Shown here: one piece after another, positions 16,594 to 26,517 of the stretch | Layout: each line of letters begins with the position of its first letter | Numbering within the stretch: the stretch's first letter is position 1 | Source: Pantoea sp. alder81 | Lineage (GTDB): Bacteria; Pseudomonadota; Gammaproteobacteria; Enterobacterales; Enterobacteriaceae | Reading direction: 5' to 3' | Assembly (NCBI RefSeq): GCF_020179835.1 | Contig: NZ_JAIUDA010000001.1 | Span: 930,001 to 994,000 of the forward strand | Length of the DNA: 64,000 nt | Program-made: the position numbers and the translations under genes | Notes under the pieces: generated by a model | What the model saw: only the letters and a program-made list of their open reading frames with translations | What the model was told of the DNA's origin: nothing | The model's database searches: none

Positions 16594-17658
16594 ATGTTTA
16601 ATCGCATGATATCAGGAGTGGCCAGTGCCATTCTGTTAACTTTATCACCTTTAACGCACGCAGCCAGCTCATTACCCACGCCGACAGAAGCCGACTGGAC
16701 CGCTAAAGAATTTAGCTTTAATAGCGGTGAAAAACTTAAAGATGTGCGCATCCATTACATTACTTTAGGTGATAAGAATAAACCAGCGGTATTATTACTG
16801 CACGGAACCAATCAGCCTCTCAGCGCATTGCTGGCACCAGGATTTGCCGGAGAATTATTTGGCCCGGGACAGGCATTGGATGCCAGCAAATATTTCATTA
16901 TCATCCCAGAAGGGATTGGTTCCGGTAAATCATCCAAACCTTCCGATGGCATGAAAATGGCATTCCCGCATTACGATTATGACGATATGGTGACGGCACA
17001 ATATCGGCTGATCAAAGAAGGTTTGGGCATTTCGCATTTACGCCTGGTGATGGGATATTCCATGAGCGGCATGCAAACGTGGCTGTGGGGTGAAAAATAT
17101 CCCGGCATGATGGATGCACTGGTCCCGATGGCATCGCAGCCGAATGAGTTATCCGGCCGCAACTGGATGCTCCGCCGCATGCTGATTGAATCGATCAAAG
17201 GCGATCCGGCCTGGGCTGAAGGCAATTATCAGCAGCAACCCCCTACTCTGAAAACCACCAATATCATGTTCAGTATTGCGACCACCGGCGGCACGCTGGC
17301 TTATCAGCACAAAGCCCCGACGCGAGCACTGGCGGATAAACTGGTGGATGCACGTCTTGCTGCGCCTGTCACCGCGGATGCCAACGATTTCATTTATATC
17401 TGGGGTTCATCGGCAAATTATAATGCCATGCCTGGATTAAGCCGTATTACCGCACCGATGTTGATCATTAATTCAGCAGATGACGAGCGTAATCCGGTTG
17501 AAACCGGCATTTTGCAGAGTGAATTACCTCAGATAAAGAAAGCGGAATTACTGCTTATTCCTGCCAGTGCTGAAACCAGCGGCCACGGCACCATGATGCA
17601 AGCAAAGTTTTATAATAAAAAACTGCAGACATTCTTAGCCGAGACCGCTAAGCCTTAG
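16594..17658 (+). CDS. Secreted alpha/beta hydrolase of the MetX-like fold
   Basis: A 354-residue protein with a signal peptide (about residues 1-23). The fold resembles homoserine O-acetyltransferases: the oxyanion segment LLLHGTNQP, the nucleophile in GYSMSGMQ (Ser near 156), the acid in SADDERNPVE and the histidine in SGHGTMM. The elbow is G-x-S-x-S instead of the usual G-x-S-x-G. The signal peptide rules out cytoplasmic methionine synthesis, so a periplasmic hydrolase or esterase is likelier. It is followed by a strong terminator and then a chemoreceptor gene. Substrate unknown. Confidence 0.75.
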   Translation: MFNRMISGVASAILLTLSPLTHAASSLPTPTEADWTAKEFSFNSGEKLKDVRIHYITLGDKNKPAVLLLHGTNQPLSALLAPGFAGELFGPGQALDASKYFIIIPEGIGSGKSSKPSDGMKMAFPHYDYDDMVTAQYRLIKEGLGISHLRLVMGYSMSGMQTWLWGEKYPGMMDALVPMASQPNELSGRNWMLRRMLIESIKGDPAWAEGNYQQQPPTLKTTNIMFSIATTGGTLAYQHKAPTRALADKLVDARLAAPVTADANDFIYIWGSSANYNAMPGLSRITAPMLIINSADDERNPVETGILQSELPQIKKAELLLIPASAETSGHGTMMQAKFYNKKLQTFLAETAKP

Positions 17659-17684
17659 TATTTGGGTTAAATCCGCCTGTTGAC

Positions 17685-17714
17685 GGGAAGTCACACTCAT
17701 GACTTCCCCTTTTA
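17685..17714 (+). terminator. Rho-independent terminator of the hydrolase gene
   Basis: GGGAAGTCA (17685-17693) and TGACTTCCC (17700-17708) form a perfect 9-bp stem with a 6-base loop, followed by CTTTTAAT. Confidence 0.8.
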
Positions 17715-17776
17715 ATAAAAAATTCATTGTTACTACACCTTCATCTTTTTCAATTAAACGTTCTCAGGGAATAGTT

Positions 17777-19396
17777 ATGTTTCGTAGAATAAAGATCCGT
17801 ACAGCTCTCAGCATGATGGTTTTTTCATTAACGGCCTTATTGCTTTTTGTCGGTATTTTAGGGCTATTTGCCGTTCAGTCCGGCAATAAATCCTTTGCCA
17901 CCGTCGATACAGAAGTCTTGCCGGGCCTGGTGGCGCTCAATGAAAGTTCAGAACTCTTATTACGCGGACGACTGGATTTACGTTTATATGAATCACTGGT
18001 GGGCAGTGGCGATGCCGAAAAAGCCAAAGTCGCGCTGGAGCGCGCCAGAGGCAAAATAGATAACGCCAGTGCTAAATGGCAGGAATACCTGAAATATCCG
18101 CAATCCCCGGCGGAGAAGCCAATTGCTGCTGAAATGGCAACGACGCGCGATGCGCTGATGAAGGAATTTATCGACCCGGCCTTTGCCGCGCTCGAAGCAG
18201 GCAAACTGGATGAGTATCGCCAGCGTGCAGGGAAATCCACGGCGTTATACGGTGCCTTTGATAAAGCCTCTAAAGCGCTGGTGGCATTCAAAATCAAAAG
18301 TATTGATGTCGCCTACAGCGACTCCAGCGATCGGGTTCAGCGTATGGAGTTCACGCTGTACTTTTGTATCGCTTGTGCGCTGGTGCTGGCCGGACTGGCC
18401 TGGTCGGTGATGACCAATCTTATCGTTAAGCCGCTCAATCATGTGATTAACGTGTTCGATCGCATCGCCGAGGGAGATCTGCGTGCGCGCATCGATATCT
18501 CCGGTAAAAACGAGATTGCGCAATTGTTTGCCGCTGTCCAGCGTATGCGCGATGGTCTGGCGAACATGGTGCTGATGGTACGCAATGGCACCGATGCGAT
18601 CGGTTCCGGCGTAGAAGAGATCGCCACCGGTAATATCGATCTTTCCAGCCGTACCGAGCAGCAGGCTGCCTCGCTGGATGAGACGGCATCCAGCATGGAG
18701 CAGATCATGGCGACAGTGAAAAATAACGAGGACAATACGCGCAAGGCTAACGCCCTGTCGCAGAAGGCCTCCGATTCAGCCTCACGTGGCGCAACGGTGG
18801 TGTCTGAAGTGGTCACCACCATGAGTTCCATTGAGAAAAGCTCGGCAAAAATCGGCGACATCGTCGGTGTGATTGACGGCATTGCCTTCCAGACTAATCT
18901 GCTGGCCTTGAACGCAGCGGTTGAAGCCGCGCGCGCCGGTGAGGCGGGACGTGGTTTTGCGGTGGTTGCCTCCGAAGTTCGGGTGCTGGCACAGCGCAGC
19001 GCCACTGCCGCGAAGGAAATTGGCCTGATGATCAATGACTCGCTCAGTAATATTGAGCAGGGTTCGGGGTTGGTGAAAGATGCTGGCGTGACCATGAATG
19101 AAGTGATGCTCGATGTGAAGAAAGTGGTCGATATTATGGATGAAGTGATGCTGGCCTCTGGCGAGCAGACGCGCGGCATCTCACAGATCAATATCGCTAT
19201 CCAGCAGATGGATGGTGTGACGCAGCAGAATGCTTCTCTCGTTGCAGAAGTCGCTACCGCAGCAGGTTCTCTGCAACAGCAAGTGGTGAATTTGCAGCAG
19301 TCGGTGACGCAGTTCCAGGTTGATGAGGACGCGATGCCATTGGCCACGGGCCGTTATACCGACTCACATCAGCTGTCCCTCATCGCGTTAAATTAA
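17777..19396 (+). CDS. Methyl-accepting chemotaxis protein, four-helix-bundle sensor
   Basis: About 539 residues. Domain order: short cytoplasmic start with [11 protein letters not shown], membrane helix (about 13-35), periplasmic helical sensor with many Ala/Glu/Lys of the Tar/Tsr type, second membrane helix (about 192-215), HAMP, and a methyl-accepting signalling domain whose tip [20 protein letters not shown] is conserved. The C terminus lacks the NWxxF pentapeptide that tethers CheR/CheB. I chose ATG 17777, with AGGGA upstream, over an in-frame ATG at 17699 because the extra sequence is not receptor-like. No clear sigma-28 promoter was found. Ligand unknown. Confidence 0.9.
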   Translation: MFRRIKIRTALSMMVFSLTALLLFVGILGLFAVQSGNKSFATVDTEVLPGLVALNESSELLLRGRLDLRLYESLVGSGDAEKAKVALERARGKIDNASAKWQEYLKYPQSPAEKPIAAEMATTRDALMKEFIDPAFAALEAGKLDEYRQRAGKSTALYGAFDKASKALVAFKIKSIDVAYSDSSDRVQRMEFTLYFCIACALVLAGLAWSVMTNLIVKPLNHVINVFDRIAEGDLRARIDISGKNEIAQLFAAVQRMRDGLANMVLMVRNGTDAIGSGVEEIATGNIDLSSRTEQQAASLDETASSMEQIMATVKNNEDNTRKANALSQKASDSASRGATVVSEVVTTMSSIEKSSAKIGDIVGVIDGIAFQTNLLALNAAVEAARAGEAGRGFAVVASEVRVLAQRSATAAKEIGLMINDSLSNIEQGSGLVKDAGVTMNEVMLDVKKVVDIMDEVMLASGEQTRGISQINIAIQQMDGVTQQNASLVAEVATAAGSLQQQVVNLQQSVTQFQVDEDAMPLATGRYTDSHQLSLIALN

Positions 19397-19530
19397 GCGG
19401 TATCAGCGAGTGCATTCTGGCGCTCGCTTCATTAAGTAAAGTGTGCCCGTCTCTCTTTATCAGGATAACGGGCCCGCAATCTCCCTTCCCCTTATTGACT
19501 TAACACTCTTTCACCGCGCAATCGTTTCCC

Positions 19531-19557
19531 TACAGTTTTAGATGGGGTTACCGATAA
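19531..19557 (+). promoter_or_regulatory. Sigma-28 (FliA) promoter of the Cache chemoreceptor gene
   Basis: TACAGTTT, 11 bases, ACCGATAA. This differs from the enterobacterial consensus TAAAGTTT-N11-GCCGATAA at one base in each box and has exact spacing. It lies about 90 bases before the chemoreceptor start. Confidence 0.75.
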
Positions 19558-19648
19558 CGGAATACGTATTCGATATTTTCAGTGACGCAGGACGCATTCT
19601 GGAAAAAAACAAACCTCTAATGTGATCCAGTTGGGTGGAAGGTCAATC

Positions 19649-21571
19649 ATGTTTAAAACAATACGCTCGCGTTTAATCGCTATCAGCGTGGTCATTACGG
19701 CAGTATCCCTTATCGCACTTGCCACTTTTACCTACACCACCGTGCGTGGAAAGACACTTGAGAGCATTGATGAGCGCATTGGCCAGCTCTCCCGCGTTCA
19801 TGCGGCTGAACTGGCTGGCTGGGCAGCCGAGAAACAACGTATCACCGGTTCGATCAAAACGGCTTTTGGTCGTCATGACGATGCGGTCCCTTTTCTGCGT
19901 GCTGCGATCGAAGCTGGCGAGTTTGATGATGCCTACATCGTCTATCCTGAGCCTCATTCGCATGTATTCGTTCACCCTATGCCAGCCACTTATGATGGCA
20001 GCCAGCGTCCGTGGTATCTGGAAACGGTGAAAGCTGGCCAGCCAGTGTTACTGGACCCCTATGTCGATGCCTCAACGGGCAAACTGACCATTACTTTTGC
20101 TCAGCCGATTGTCGAAAACGGGAAAACATTGGGTGTGATCGGCAGCGATCTGCATCTGGATACCGTCTCAAATACGGTGAATGCGATTCATCCGCTTGAG
20201 AAGAGTTTTGCCTTCCTGGTGGACAGCAGCGGTAAATTGATCGCCGCGCCGAAGTCAGACCTTATTCTCAAGCCGGTCACTGAGCTCTCACCTTCCCTCG
20301 ACCTCAAGGTCATCCAAAATCTGGCCAGTCAGGGTGGGCATGCTGAACTGACCATCGGCGGTGAACAGCAGTTCGTTTATGCCTCTCCGGTAAAAGGGAC
20401 GCCATGGTCACTGGTGATTGCCGTTGACCGTAATGAAGTGACTGCATCACTGACGACTTTGCAACGGGAAAGTATCCTCATTACCCTGGTGAGTCTGATT
20501 ATTACCGCGCTGATTGCCGGGCTGGTGTTTAATCAGCAGTTGCGTCGCCTCGCCATTTTGCGAGATGCACTGGAAGACGTTGCCTCCGGGGAAGGTGATC
20601 TGACCCGCCGCCTGGATGTTCGTGGCGGAGATGAGCTGGCCCAGATATCAGCGGCGTTCAACCGTTTTGTTGGAAAACTTTCGGACGTGCTTCTGCGCGT
20701 GCGTGAAGGGGCTAACAACATCGCGCTCGCCTCCAGTGAAATCAGTGGAGGCAACAATGACCTGGCCTCTCGTACCGATGAACAGGCAGCAAGCCTGGAG
20801 GAAACGGCCGCCACGTTAGAAGAGTTGACTTCAACGCTAAGCAATACCGCCAGTAATACTGAGCAGGCGCGCCAGTTTGTCAGCGGCGTGGCCTCCGCGG
20901 TCAGAGACAACGGTGCCGTAATGAACGATGTTTCCTCACGTATTCAGGAAATTTCGAACGATTCGAAGAAGATGTCCGAAATTATTAAAGTGATTGACGG
21001 CATTGCCTTCCAGACCAATATTCTGGCGCTGAATGCCGCTGTTGAGGCTGCACGTGCAGGCGAGTCCGGCAGAGGCTTCGCGGTGGTCGCTAGCGAAGTG
21101 CGAAGTCTGGCACAGCGCAGTGCGGGTGCCGCGCGCGAGATTAAAACACTGATTGATGACACAGTTGCACGCGTGACGTCAGGCAGGGAATTGGTCGTGA
21201 AAGCCGATCACGGGATGACCAGTATTGTGTCTGATATCCACAATATGACGCAGCTAATTGAAGAAATTGCCCATGCCAGCCGCGAGCAAAGCGATGGTAT
21301 TGGTCAAATCAATATCGCGATGGGGCAAATTGACACCACAACGCAGCAGAATGCGGCGCTGGTTGAAGAGTCCGCCAGTGCGGCCCAGTCCATGTCAGAG
21401 CAGGCCGCTGTGATGGCCGAACTGGTCAGCACCTTTAAATTGATGGGCGCTGATGCCATGACACCCAAATCTGTGAGTCATGTGAAAAAGCCGGTCCTCT
21501 CACCGCTAAAATCCCGTGCAGCGCTGGCTACAGCGGGAACTTCCCCGGAGGATAACTGGAGTTCTTTCTGA
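19649..21571 (+). CDS. Methyl-accepting chemotaxis protein with dCache-type sensor
   Basis: About 640 residues. A membrane helix at about 10-30 precedes a 240-residue periplasmic domain with the double-Cache look ([44 protein letters not shown]), then a second membrane helix, HAMP ([17 protein letters not shown]) and the signalling domain with [20 protein letters not shown]. It ends in NWSSF, a CheR/CheB-tethering pentapeptide. dCache receptors commonly sense amino acids or organic acids; the ligand here is unknown. ATG 19649 was chosen for its GGAAGG at 19637-19642. A sigma-28 promoter lies upstream. Confidence 0.92.
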   Translation: MFKTIRSRLIAISVVITAVSLIALATFTYTTVRGKTLESIDERIGQLSRVHAAELAGWAAEKQRITGSIKTAFGRHDDAVPFLRAAIEAGEFDDAYIVYPEPHSHVFVHPMPATYDGSQRPWYLETVKAGQPVLLDPYVDASTGKLTITFAQPIVENGKTLGVIGSDLHLDTVSNTVNAIHPLEKSFAFLVDSSGKLIAAPKSDLILKPVTELSPSLDLKVIQNLASQGGHAELTIGGEQQFVYASPVKGTPWSLVIAVDRNEVTASLTTLQRESILITLVSLIITALIAGLVFNQQLRRLAILRDALEDVASGEGDLTRRLDVRGGDELAQISAAFNRFVGKLSDVLLRVREGANNIALASSEISGGNNDLASRTDEQAASLEETAATLEELTSTLSNTASNTEQARQFVSGVASAVRDNGAVMNDVSSRIQEISNDSKKMSEIIKVIDGIAFQTNILALNAAVEAARAGESGRGFAVVASEVRSLAQRSAGAAREIKTLIDDTVARVTSGRELVVKADHGMTSIVSDIHNMTQLIEEIAHASREQSDGIGQINIAMGQIDTTTQQNAALVEESASAAQSMSEQAAVMAELVSTFKLMGADAMTPKSVSHVKKPVLSPLKSRAALATAGTSPEDNWSSF

Positions 21572-21592
21572 TTCACTGAGCCAAAACAGGCG

Positions 21593-21635
21593 CCGGGTAT
21601 CGCGGTGATATGCTGCGATGCCCGGTTTGCTTTCC
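21593..21635 (+). terminator. Terminator after the Cache chemoreceptor gene
   Basis: CCGGGTATCGC (21593-21603) pairs with GCGATGCCCGG (21615-21625), 11 bp with one G-T pair, followed by TTTGCTTTCCTT. Confidence 0.7.
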
Positions 21636-21704
21636 TTAATTAAGAGGAAACAAAAGGCCGAATCCGCTCATCAACTTAACACCCCCTCAGCGCCAGCCAA
21701 ATGG

Positions 21705-21881
21705 CACCATGACGTTATCGTGAGTGCATGTTAGATGCCCTCCGCAGATGCTAATCCCACATTTATCGCAACGCAGATGGGCGATGAGAATGCTCAGATG
21801 GTTTATGATGTCCAGGGTTCATGGATTGGAGAGCCGAGCGACAGCCGGGTAAATTGGCTGCACCAGGCGCTCGCAGGCTGA
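21705..21881 (+). pseudogene. Remnant of a phage-type tyrosine recombinase (integrase C terminus)
   Basis: The frame ending at TGA 21879-21881 reads MPSADANPTFIATQMGDEN then AQMVYDVQGSWIGEPS. Intact integrases end with the pattern GANP-FIA-QMGH-xxAQMVY-xVYG-W. Here the catalytic histidine of GH is Asp, the tyrosine of VYG is Gln, and the codon matching the tryptophan of ACW is a TAG stop (21732-21734). Upstream the similarity fades. The remnant lies between the second chemoreceptor and ydfG and marks an old insertion. The call rests on pattern memory, not on an alignment. Confidence 0.65.
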
Positions 21882-21984
21882 TAGCGCTTGCCCCTCTCAT
21901 GCCCTTTTTAGAGTTTCATTGTTGGTTTTTAAATTTAAAATCAATTGGTTAACATTGACGTACAATTGTTTAAGGAACAGTGAG

Positions 21985-22731
21985 ATGATTATTTTTGTCA
22001 CTGGCGCTACCGCCGGTTTTGGTCAAAGCATCACCCGTCGCTTCATCGCAAATGGCCATAAAGTGATTGCCAGCGGACGTCGTGCTGAGCGTCTGAAAGA
22101 GTTGAAAGATGAGCTGGGTGACAATCTTTACACCGTTCAGCTGGATGTGCGTAATCGTGCCGCTATCGATGAAGCTATTGCCGGGCTGCCGGCAGAGTGG
22201 CGTGATATCGATGTGCTGGTGAATAACGCCGGTCTGGCATTAGGGGTTGAGCCTGCGCATAAAGCCAATATTGAAGACTGGGAAAACATGATCGACACCA
22301 ACAACAAAGGGTTGGTGTACATGACGCGTGCGGTTCTGCCTGCCATGGTGGAGCGCAACATCGGTCATATCGTCAATATCGGTTCCATTGCAGGCAGCTG
22401 GCCTTATCAGGGCGGCAACGTCTATGGCGCGACTAAAGCGTTCGTGCGTCAGTTCAGCCTGAATCTGCGTACCGATTTGCACGGCACCGCACTGCGCGTG
22501 ACCGATATCGAACCGGGCTTAGTGGGCGGCACCGAGTTTTCTAACGTGCGCTTCAAAGGCGATGATGGCCGCGCAGATGCCGTTTACGAAGGCACCACCG
22601 CGCTGACCGCAGAAGATGTCACTGAAGCGGTGTATTGGGTCACGACGCTGCCTAAACACGTCAATATTAATACGCTGGAAATCATGCCGGTCGCCCAGAC
22701 ACTGGCGGGTCTGAAAGTGCATAAAGGCTGA
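21985..22731 (+). CDS. ydfG: NADP-dependent 3-hydroxy acid dehydrogenase YdfG
   Basis: A 248-residue classical short-chain dehydrogenase, equal in length to E. coli YdfG. The cofactor motif TGATAGFG is at 6-13, NNAG near 82-85, and the catalytic Ser-Tyr-Lys triad in IGSIAGSW and YGATKAF. YdfG oxidises L-allo-threonine and other 3-hydroxy acids and reduces malonic semialdehyde. I chose ATG 21985 with AAGGA upstream; the open frame reaches back to 21919 without support. In E. coli its neighbour is dcp. Confidence 0.93.
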   Translation: MIIFVTGATAGFGQSITRRFIANGHKVIASGRRAERLKELKDELGDNLYTVQLDVRNRAAIDEAIAGLPAEWRDIDVLVNNAGLALGVEPAHKANIEDWENMIDTNNKGLVYMTRAVLPAMVERNIGHIVNIGSIAGSWPYQGGNVYGATKAFVRQFSLNLRTDLHGTALRVTDIEPGLVGGTEFSNVRFKGDDGRADAVYEGTTALTAEDVTEAVYWVTTLPKHVNINTLEIMPVAQTLAGLKVHKG

Positions 22732-22765
22732 TTGATGTTACGGGCGCACAGGCTGCGCCCTTCGT

Positions 22766-23095
22766 TTATGCCCGGCCCCAACCAGCAACAATAATTAACA
22801 TCCCGCTAAACGCCACCAGCGCGCCGATCCAATCCCACGCACTGAGCTTGACGCCATCCACCACGCGCAGCCAAATCAACGCCGTCACCACATAGACACC
22901 GCCGTAAGCCGCATATACGCGACCACTCGCTGCCGGGTGCAGCGTCAGCAACCAGACAAACAGCGCCAGACTCGCTGCTGCAGGCAATAGTAGCCACGCG
23001 GTCATGCCCTTCTTCAGCCACAGCCACGGCAGGAAACAGCCAACAATTTCGGCAATCGCAGTCAAAAAAAACAGTAAAGTGGTTTTCACCAGCAT
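22766..23095 (-). CDS. ynfA: YnfA-family small membrane protein
   Basis: A 109-residue protein with four predicted membrane helices (UPF0060). The helices are at about 4-22, 30-50, 60-78 and 85-105, with [12 protein letters not shown] as a typical stretch. The family is related to small multidrug resistance proteins, and YnfA has been linked to drug efflux in Shigella. It is monocistronic and divergent from ynfB, the arrangement found in E. coli. Confidence 0.92.
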   Translation of the reverse strand: MLVKTTLLFFLTAIAEIVGCFLPWLWLKKGMTAWLLLPAAASLALFVWLLTLHPAASGRVYAAYGGVYVVTALIWLRVVDGVKLSAWDWIGALVAFSGMLIIVAGWGRA

Positions 23096-23225
23096 AGAAA
23101 ATCTCTCTCTCGCCTAAACAAAAGGCTCACCGCTGGTGAGCAAAGTTGCAGCGATGATATACTAGCCCTCATGGTTGTGACAGCCGGGTTTCTGGCTGTG
23201 CTGGTGTTAACTAAAGGAAATCACA

Positions 23226-23561
23226 ATGAAAAACCTGTTTTCTCTCCTGCTGACTGTGGCGTTAACCGCCGGTGCGCTGCTGACCGCTCCGCTGGCATCG
23301 GCCCAAACCGACCGCCTGATCATCGAAAATGGCAATAGTGCTTCCAGCAACGAAGCCGCGCGCCAAAGCAAAGAACAGTGGAACGACACGAAAAACCTGC
23401 GCAATAAAGTGAATACGCGCGTTGAGAAAGAGTTCGATAAAACCGATAAGGCTTTTGACACCCGTGATAGCTGCGAAAAGAGCTATAACGTCAATGCGTA
23501 TTGGGAACCGAACACCCTGCGCTGCCTGGATCGTCGTACCGGTCGTACGGTCGCACCTTAA
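23226..23561 (+). CDS. ynfB: DUF1283 family secreted protein YnfB
   Basis: A 111-residue periplasmic protein with a signal peptide ending in ASA (about residue 26). The C-terminal block [18 protein letters not shown] and the internal KEQWNDT match YnfB (UPF0482). Two cysteines could form a disulfide. Function unknown. It is divergent from ynfA, as in E. coli. Confidence 0.9.
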   Translation: MKNLFSLLLTVALTAGALLTAPLASAQTDRLIIENGNSASSNEAARQSKEQWNDTKNLRNKVNTRVEKEFDKTDKAFDTRDSCEKSYNVNAYWEPNTLRCLDRRTGRTVAP

Positions 23562-23613
23562 TTCGCTGTTGCTGCTATAGTTTTCAAGGGAATTCAGAAC
23601 CAAGGAGAGTGTG

Positions 23614-23910
23614 ATGAAAAAACGTAATGCAGTGATGTTGATGGCAATGTTGGCGTTGCCGGTGCTGGCGCAGGCTTCCTGTGAAAGCGTCAAAGCGGAT
23701 ATCAGCAAGAAAATCGTCAGTAACGGCGTGGCCGAATCAGACTTCACGCTGGATATCGTGCCTAACGATCAGGCCGATCAAGCTGGCGGTCAGGTGGTGG
23801 GTCACTGCGAAAATGACAGCCAGAAAATCGTATATAAGAAAAACGGTCGCGACAGTGAGAGTGATGTCCCGGCAAGCGCAGGAAGTTCACAGGATGCTCC
23901 CGCGCAGTAA
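23614..23910 (+). CDS. ynfD: DUF1161 family secreted protein YnfD
   Basis: A 98-residue periplasmic protein with a signal peptide ending in AQA. The core CESVKADISKKI, then VPNDQADQ and QVVGHCENDS, matches DUF1161; the two cysteines probably pair. Function unknown. AGGAG lies 6 bases before the ATG at 23614, which is preferred to the GTG one codon earlier. In E. coli speG and ynfC lie between ynfB and ynfD; both are missing here. Confidence 0.87.
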   Translation: MKKRNAVMLMAMLALPVLAQASCESVKADISKKIVSNGVAESDFTLDIVPNDQADQAGGQVVGHCENDSQKIVYKKNGRDSESDVPASAGSSQDAPAQ

Positions 23911-23941
23911 TACTGAAGGGGCGGCTGATGGCCGCCCTTTT

Positions 23942-25402
23942 CTATTCCGCTTCTGGCCGCTGGCGCGGCATCAACCACGCAATCCACAACGTCAACATCG
24001 CAATCACTAACGCCACCACAAACACCCAATGCAGCGAAGCAGCGATCTGTCCGGTCCACTGATGCAACGTTGCTTCAGACAATGACTGACGGCTCTCATG
24101 TGACATGATCTGCTGCATCGGATCGTTAGCCTGTGGCAGACGCTGCGCAAGGTTGAAGTTCAGAACCGCCCCCATCAGCGCCGTCCCGATCGCTGAACCC
24201 AGCATACGGCTAAACATAATCGACGCGGTGCAAATGCCACGAATGTCGTAATGCGCATGGTTTTGCACTGAAACCAGGAAGGTGGTGCTGGTCATGCCCA
24301 TGCCGGTGCCGATGACAAAAGCAGTGAGCCCGGCTTGCATGATTGAACTGTCGGTTCGCAACAGCAGCAACAGCGCGCTGCCCGCAATCAGCAACAAGGC
24401 ACCCAACTGCGCGGTGAAACGATAAGACGTGACTAACATTAATCGGCCACTCAACGTGCTGGCCAGCGGCCAACCAATGGACATCATCGCCAGCGCGCTG
24501 CCCGCCTGCAACGGTGTGCCGCCGGTGATACCCTGAATCCACGTTGGCAGAAACGCGCTGATGCCCATCATGGTGGCACCAATAATCAGATTACCGGCAT
24601 TGCCTGCCAGAATTAACCGGCTGCGCCAGATAGCGAGAGGAAACAGCGGAGCCTCAGCACGCTGTTCATGCTGTTTTAACTGCCAGCCCGCTAGCAGAGC
24701 CAATAACAGGAATGCCAGTAACCAGTAGCCAAGAGCATCCGCCTGCAACAACGCAACCAACAGAGCCGTGATGCAAATCATCAGCCAGCAGCTGCCAGTA
24801 AGATTCAGCGTTGCCCCTTTGTGATGCTCACGCGCCGGTAAGAAACGCGCTAACAGCAGCATGGAAAACAGGCCGATTGGCACGTTAACCCAGAAAATCA
24901 CCGACCAGCTAAAGTGCTGCACCAGCCAGGCGCCGCTCAGTGGCCCGATGATAGCCGCAACCCCCCACACGCTGGAGAGCCAGCCCTGCACGTTGGCACG
25001 TTCGCGCGGGGAATAGATGTCGGCCACGATGGTGCTGGTGAGTGGCATAATCGCGCCTGCACCCAAACCCTGAAACGCGCGAAACAGAATTAACCACGTC
25101 ATGGTGTGCGCAAAACCGCACAACACCGAACCAGTCAGAAACAGCGAGACGCCAATGAACAAGAGTCGTTTACGGCCCCACATATCTGCGAGACGACCAT
25201 AGAGTGGCACGCTCACGGCCTGAGTCAGCAAATAGATAGAGAAAACCCAGCCAAACTGCGAGAAACCGCCGAGTTCAGCAATAATGGTAGGCATCGCTGT
25301 CGCCACAATGGTGACTTCAATCGCGGCCATAAACATGGCTAACATGCAGGCGATAAGGATCCAGTGGCGATGTTCCGTGTTCAATTCTGCAGTTTCAGTC
25401 AT
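23942..25402 (-). CDS. MFS drug-resistance transporter, DHA2 (14-helix) type
   Basis: A 486-residue inner-membrane protein with about 14 hydrophobic segments. The motif A segment GRLADMWGRKR is after helix 2, and the helix 5 motif GAIIGPLSGAW type is seen as AAIIGPLSGAWL. Members of the DHA2 family export drugs, dyes or organic compounds with protons. The N terminus EVTIVATAMPTI is typical. It stands alone, convergent with ynfD, with a 384-base gap upstream. The exported compound cannot be told. Confidence 0.87.
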   Translation of the reverse strand: MTETAELNTEHRHWILIACMLAMFMAAIEVTIVATAMPTIIAELGGFSQFGWVFSIYLLTQAVSVPLYGRLADMWGRKRLLFIGVSLFLTGSVLCGFAHTMTWLILFRAFQGLGAGAIMPLTSTIVADIYSPRERANVQGWLSSVWGVAAIIGPLSGAWLVQHFSWSVIFWVNVPIGLFSMLLLARFLPAREHHKGATLNLTGSCWLMICITALLVALLQADALGYWLLAFLLLALLAGWQLKQHEQRAEAPLFPLAIWRSRLILAGNAGNLIIGATMMGISAFLPTWIQGITGGTPLQAGSALAMMSIGWPLASTLSGRLMLVTSYRFTAQLGALLLIAGSALLLLLRTDSSIMQAGLTAFVIGTGMGMTSTTFLVSVQNHAHYDIRGICTASIMFSRMLGSAIGTALMGAVLNFNLAQRLPQANDPMQQIMSHESRQSLSEATLHQWTGQIAASLHWVFVVALVIAMLTLWIAWLMPRQRPEAE

Positions 25403-25786
25403 ACGTCTCCCTTTTTACTTTCAAGGCTAGCTGATTTTCCATCAGACGAGTTTCCTCTGCGTGCGCCCGCAATGTGACAATGTCACGCAATTCGATGAAT
25501 TTTTTTTATTGTCAGATGATGCCTTATTTCATGCGGGTTAAGAAGGTTTTAACCACCCTTCTATCTGTCTGATTTTGCCGTAGAAACTGGCGCATTACGC
25601 TAAGCATTGCTATAGCTTTTTACAGCACTTTCCAGTTATTCACTGGAAAAGCAGTATCTAACAGTCATTTTATCTGCAATTTAATGGGGTGAAGGATTTT
25701 CGTATGCGGTTATTTCTCCGCTGCGCCTTCAACCGTGAAATGACATAACCAGATCGAACAATTTGTCGAATCAGGGAGACTCTCGC
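25403..25786. other. 384-base divergent gap upstream of the osmoprotectant operon
   Basis: It must hold the promoters of the MFS gene and of the ABC operon. I see one hairpin: TTTCCAGT (25629-25636) against ACTGGAAA (25642-25649). No gene is evident. Confidence 0.6.
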
Positions 25787-26503
25787 ATGCAAAATGCATC
25801 GCTCGTCAGTAGAGCCGGGCTGGCACTACTGGCCATCGTCGCGGTGATTGCCCTGCTGGTTTGGGGAATCGGGCTGAATACGTTGCGCGACCGGCAAGAA
25901 GACTTAATCTATCTCGGCCAGCAGCATCTGTTTTTAGTGTTTTGGTCAATGTTGTTTGCCCTGTTGGTCGGCATTCCGAGTGGAGTTTTACTCAGCCGTC
26001 CGTTTGCCCGTCGCTGGGCTGAATATGTCATGCAGATCTTTAACGTCGGGAATACTTTGCCACCGCTGGCTGTTCTGGCCCTGGCAATGGTCATTGTCGG
26101 AATAGGCGATCGACCGGCCTTAATTGCCCTGTTCCTCGCGTCACTGCTGCCCATCGTGCGTAATACCTTTTCCGGCTTAAGCGCGGTGCCACCGTCGCTG
26201 ATTGAAGCCGCCAACGGCATCGGCATGACCAAATTTCAGCGTTTGCGTCAGGTTGAGATTCCCAATGCCTTGCCGGTGATTCTGGCAGGTGTGCGCATCG
26301 CGACCGCCATTAACGTCGGAACGGCACCGCTGGCCTTCCTGATTGGTGCCAGCAGTTTTGGCGAACTGATTTTCCCCGGCATTTACCTTAATGATTTCCC
26401 AACGTTGATTCTCGGCGCAGTCGCCACCGCCCTGTTTGCGCTGATCCTCGATCTGCTGCTGGCAGCCCTGGGACGTTTCCTCAGCCCGCACTCTGCGGCT
26501 TAA
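25787..26503 (+). CDS. osmY: Osmoprotectant ABC transporter, permease
   Basis: A 238-residue inner-membrane permease of the ProW/OpuCB type with about five or six helices. The ABC-contact loop is seen in LIEAANGIGMTKFQRLRQVEIP. It starts the four-gene cluster permease - binding protein - permease - ATPase, the gene content and order of Salmonella OsmU, which takes up glycine betaine and choline-O-sulfate. The start at 25787 has AGGGAGA upstream; an in-frame ATG at 25763 lacks one. The symbol follows Salmonella OsmU and must not be confused with E. coli osmY. Confidence 0.8.
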   Translation: MQNASLVSRAGLALLAIVAVIALLVWGIGLNTLRDRQEDLIYLGQQHLFLVFWSMLFALLVGIPSGVLLSRPFARRWAEYVMQIFNVGNTLPPLAVLALAMVIVGIGDRPALIALFLASLLPIVRNTFSGLSAVPPSLIEAANGIGMTKFQRLRQVEIPNALPVILAGVRIATAINVGTAPLAFLIGASSFGELIFPGIYLNDFPTLILGAVATALFALILDLLLAALGRFLSPHSAA

Positions 26504-26517
26504 CAAGGAGCTAAGTG

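Noticed and set aside
18439..19347. 302-codon open frame antisense to the first chemoreceptor
   Set aside because: Ala/Ser/Thr-rich product typical of a mirror frame of a receptor gene; no ribosome site; the plus strand is clearly coding.
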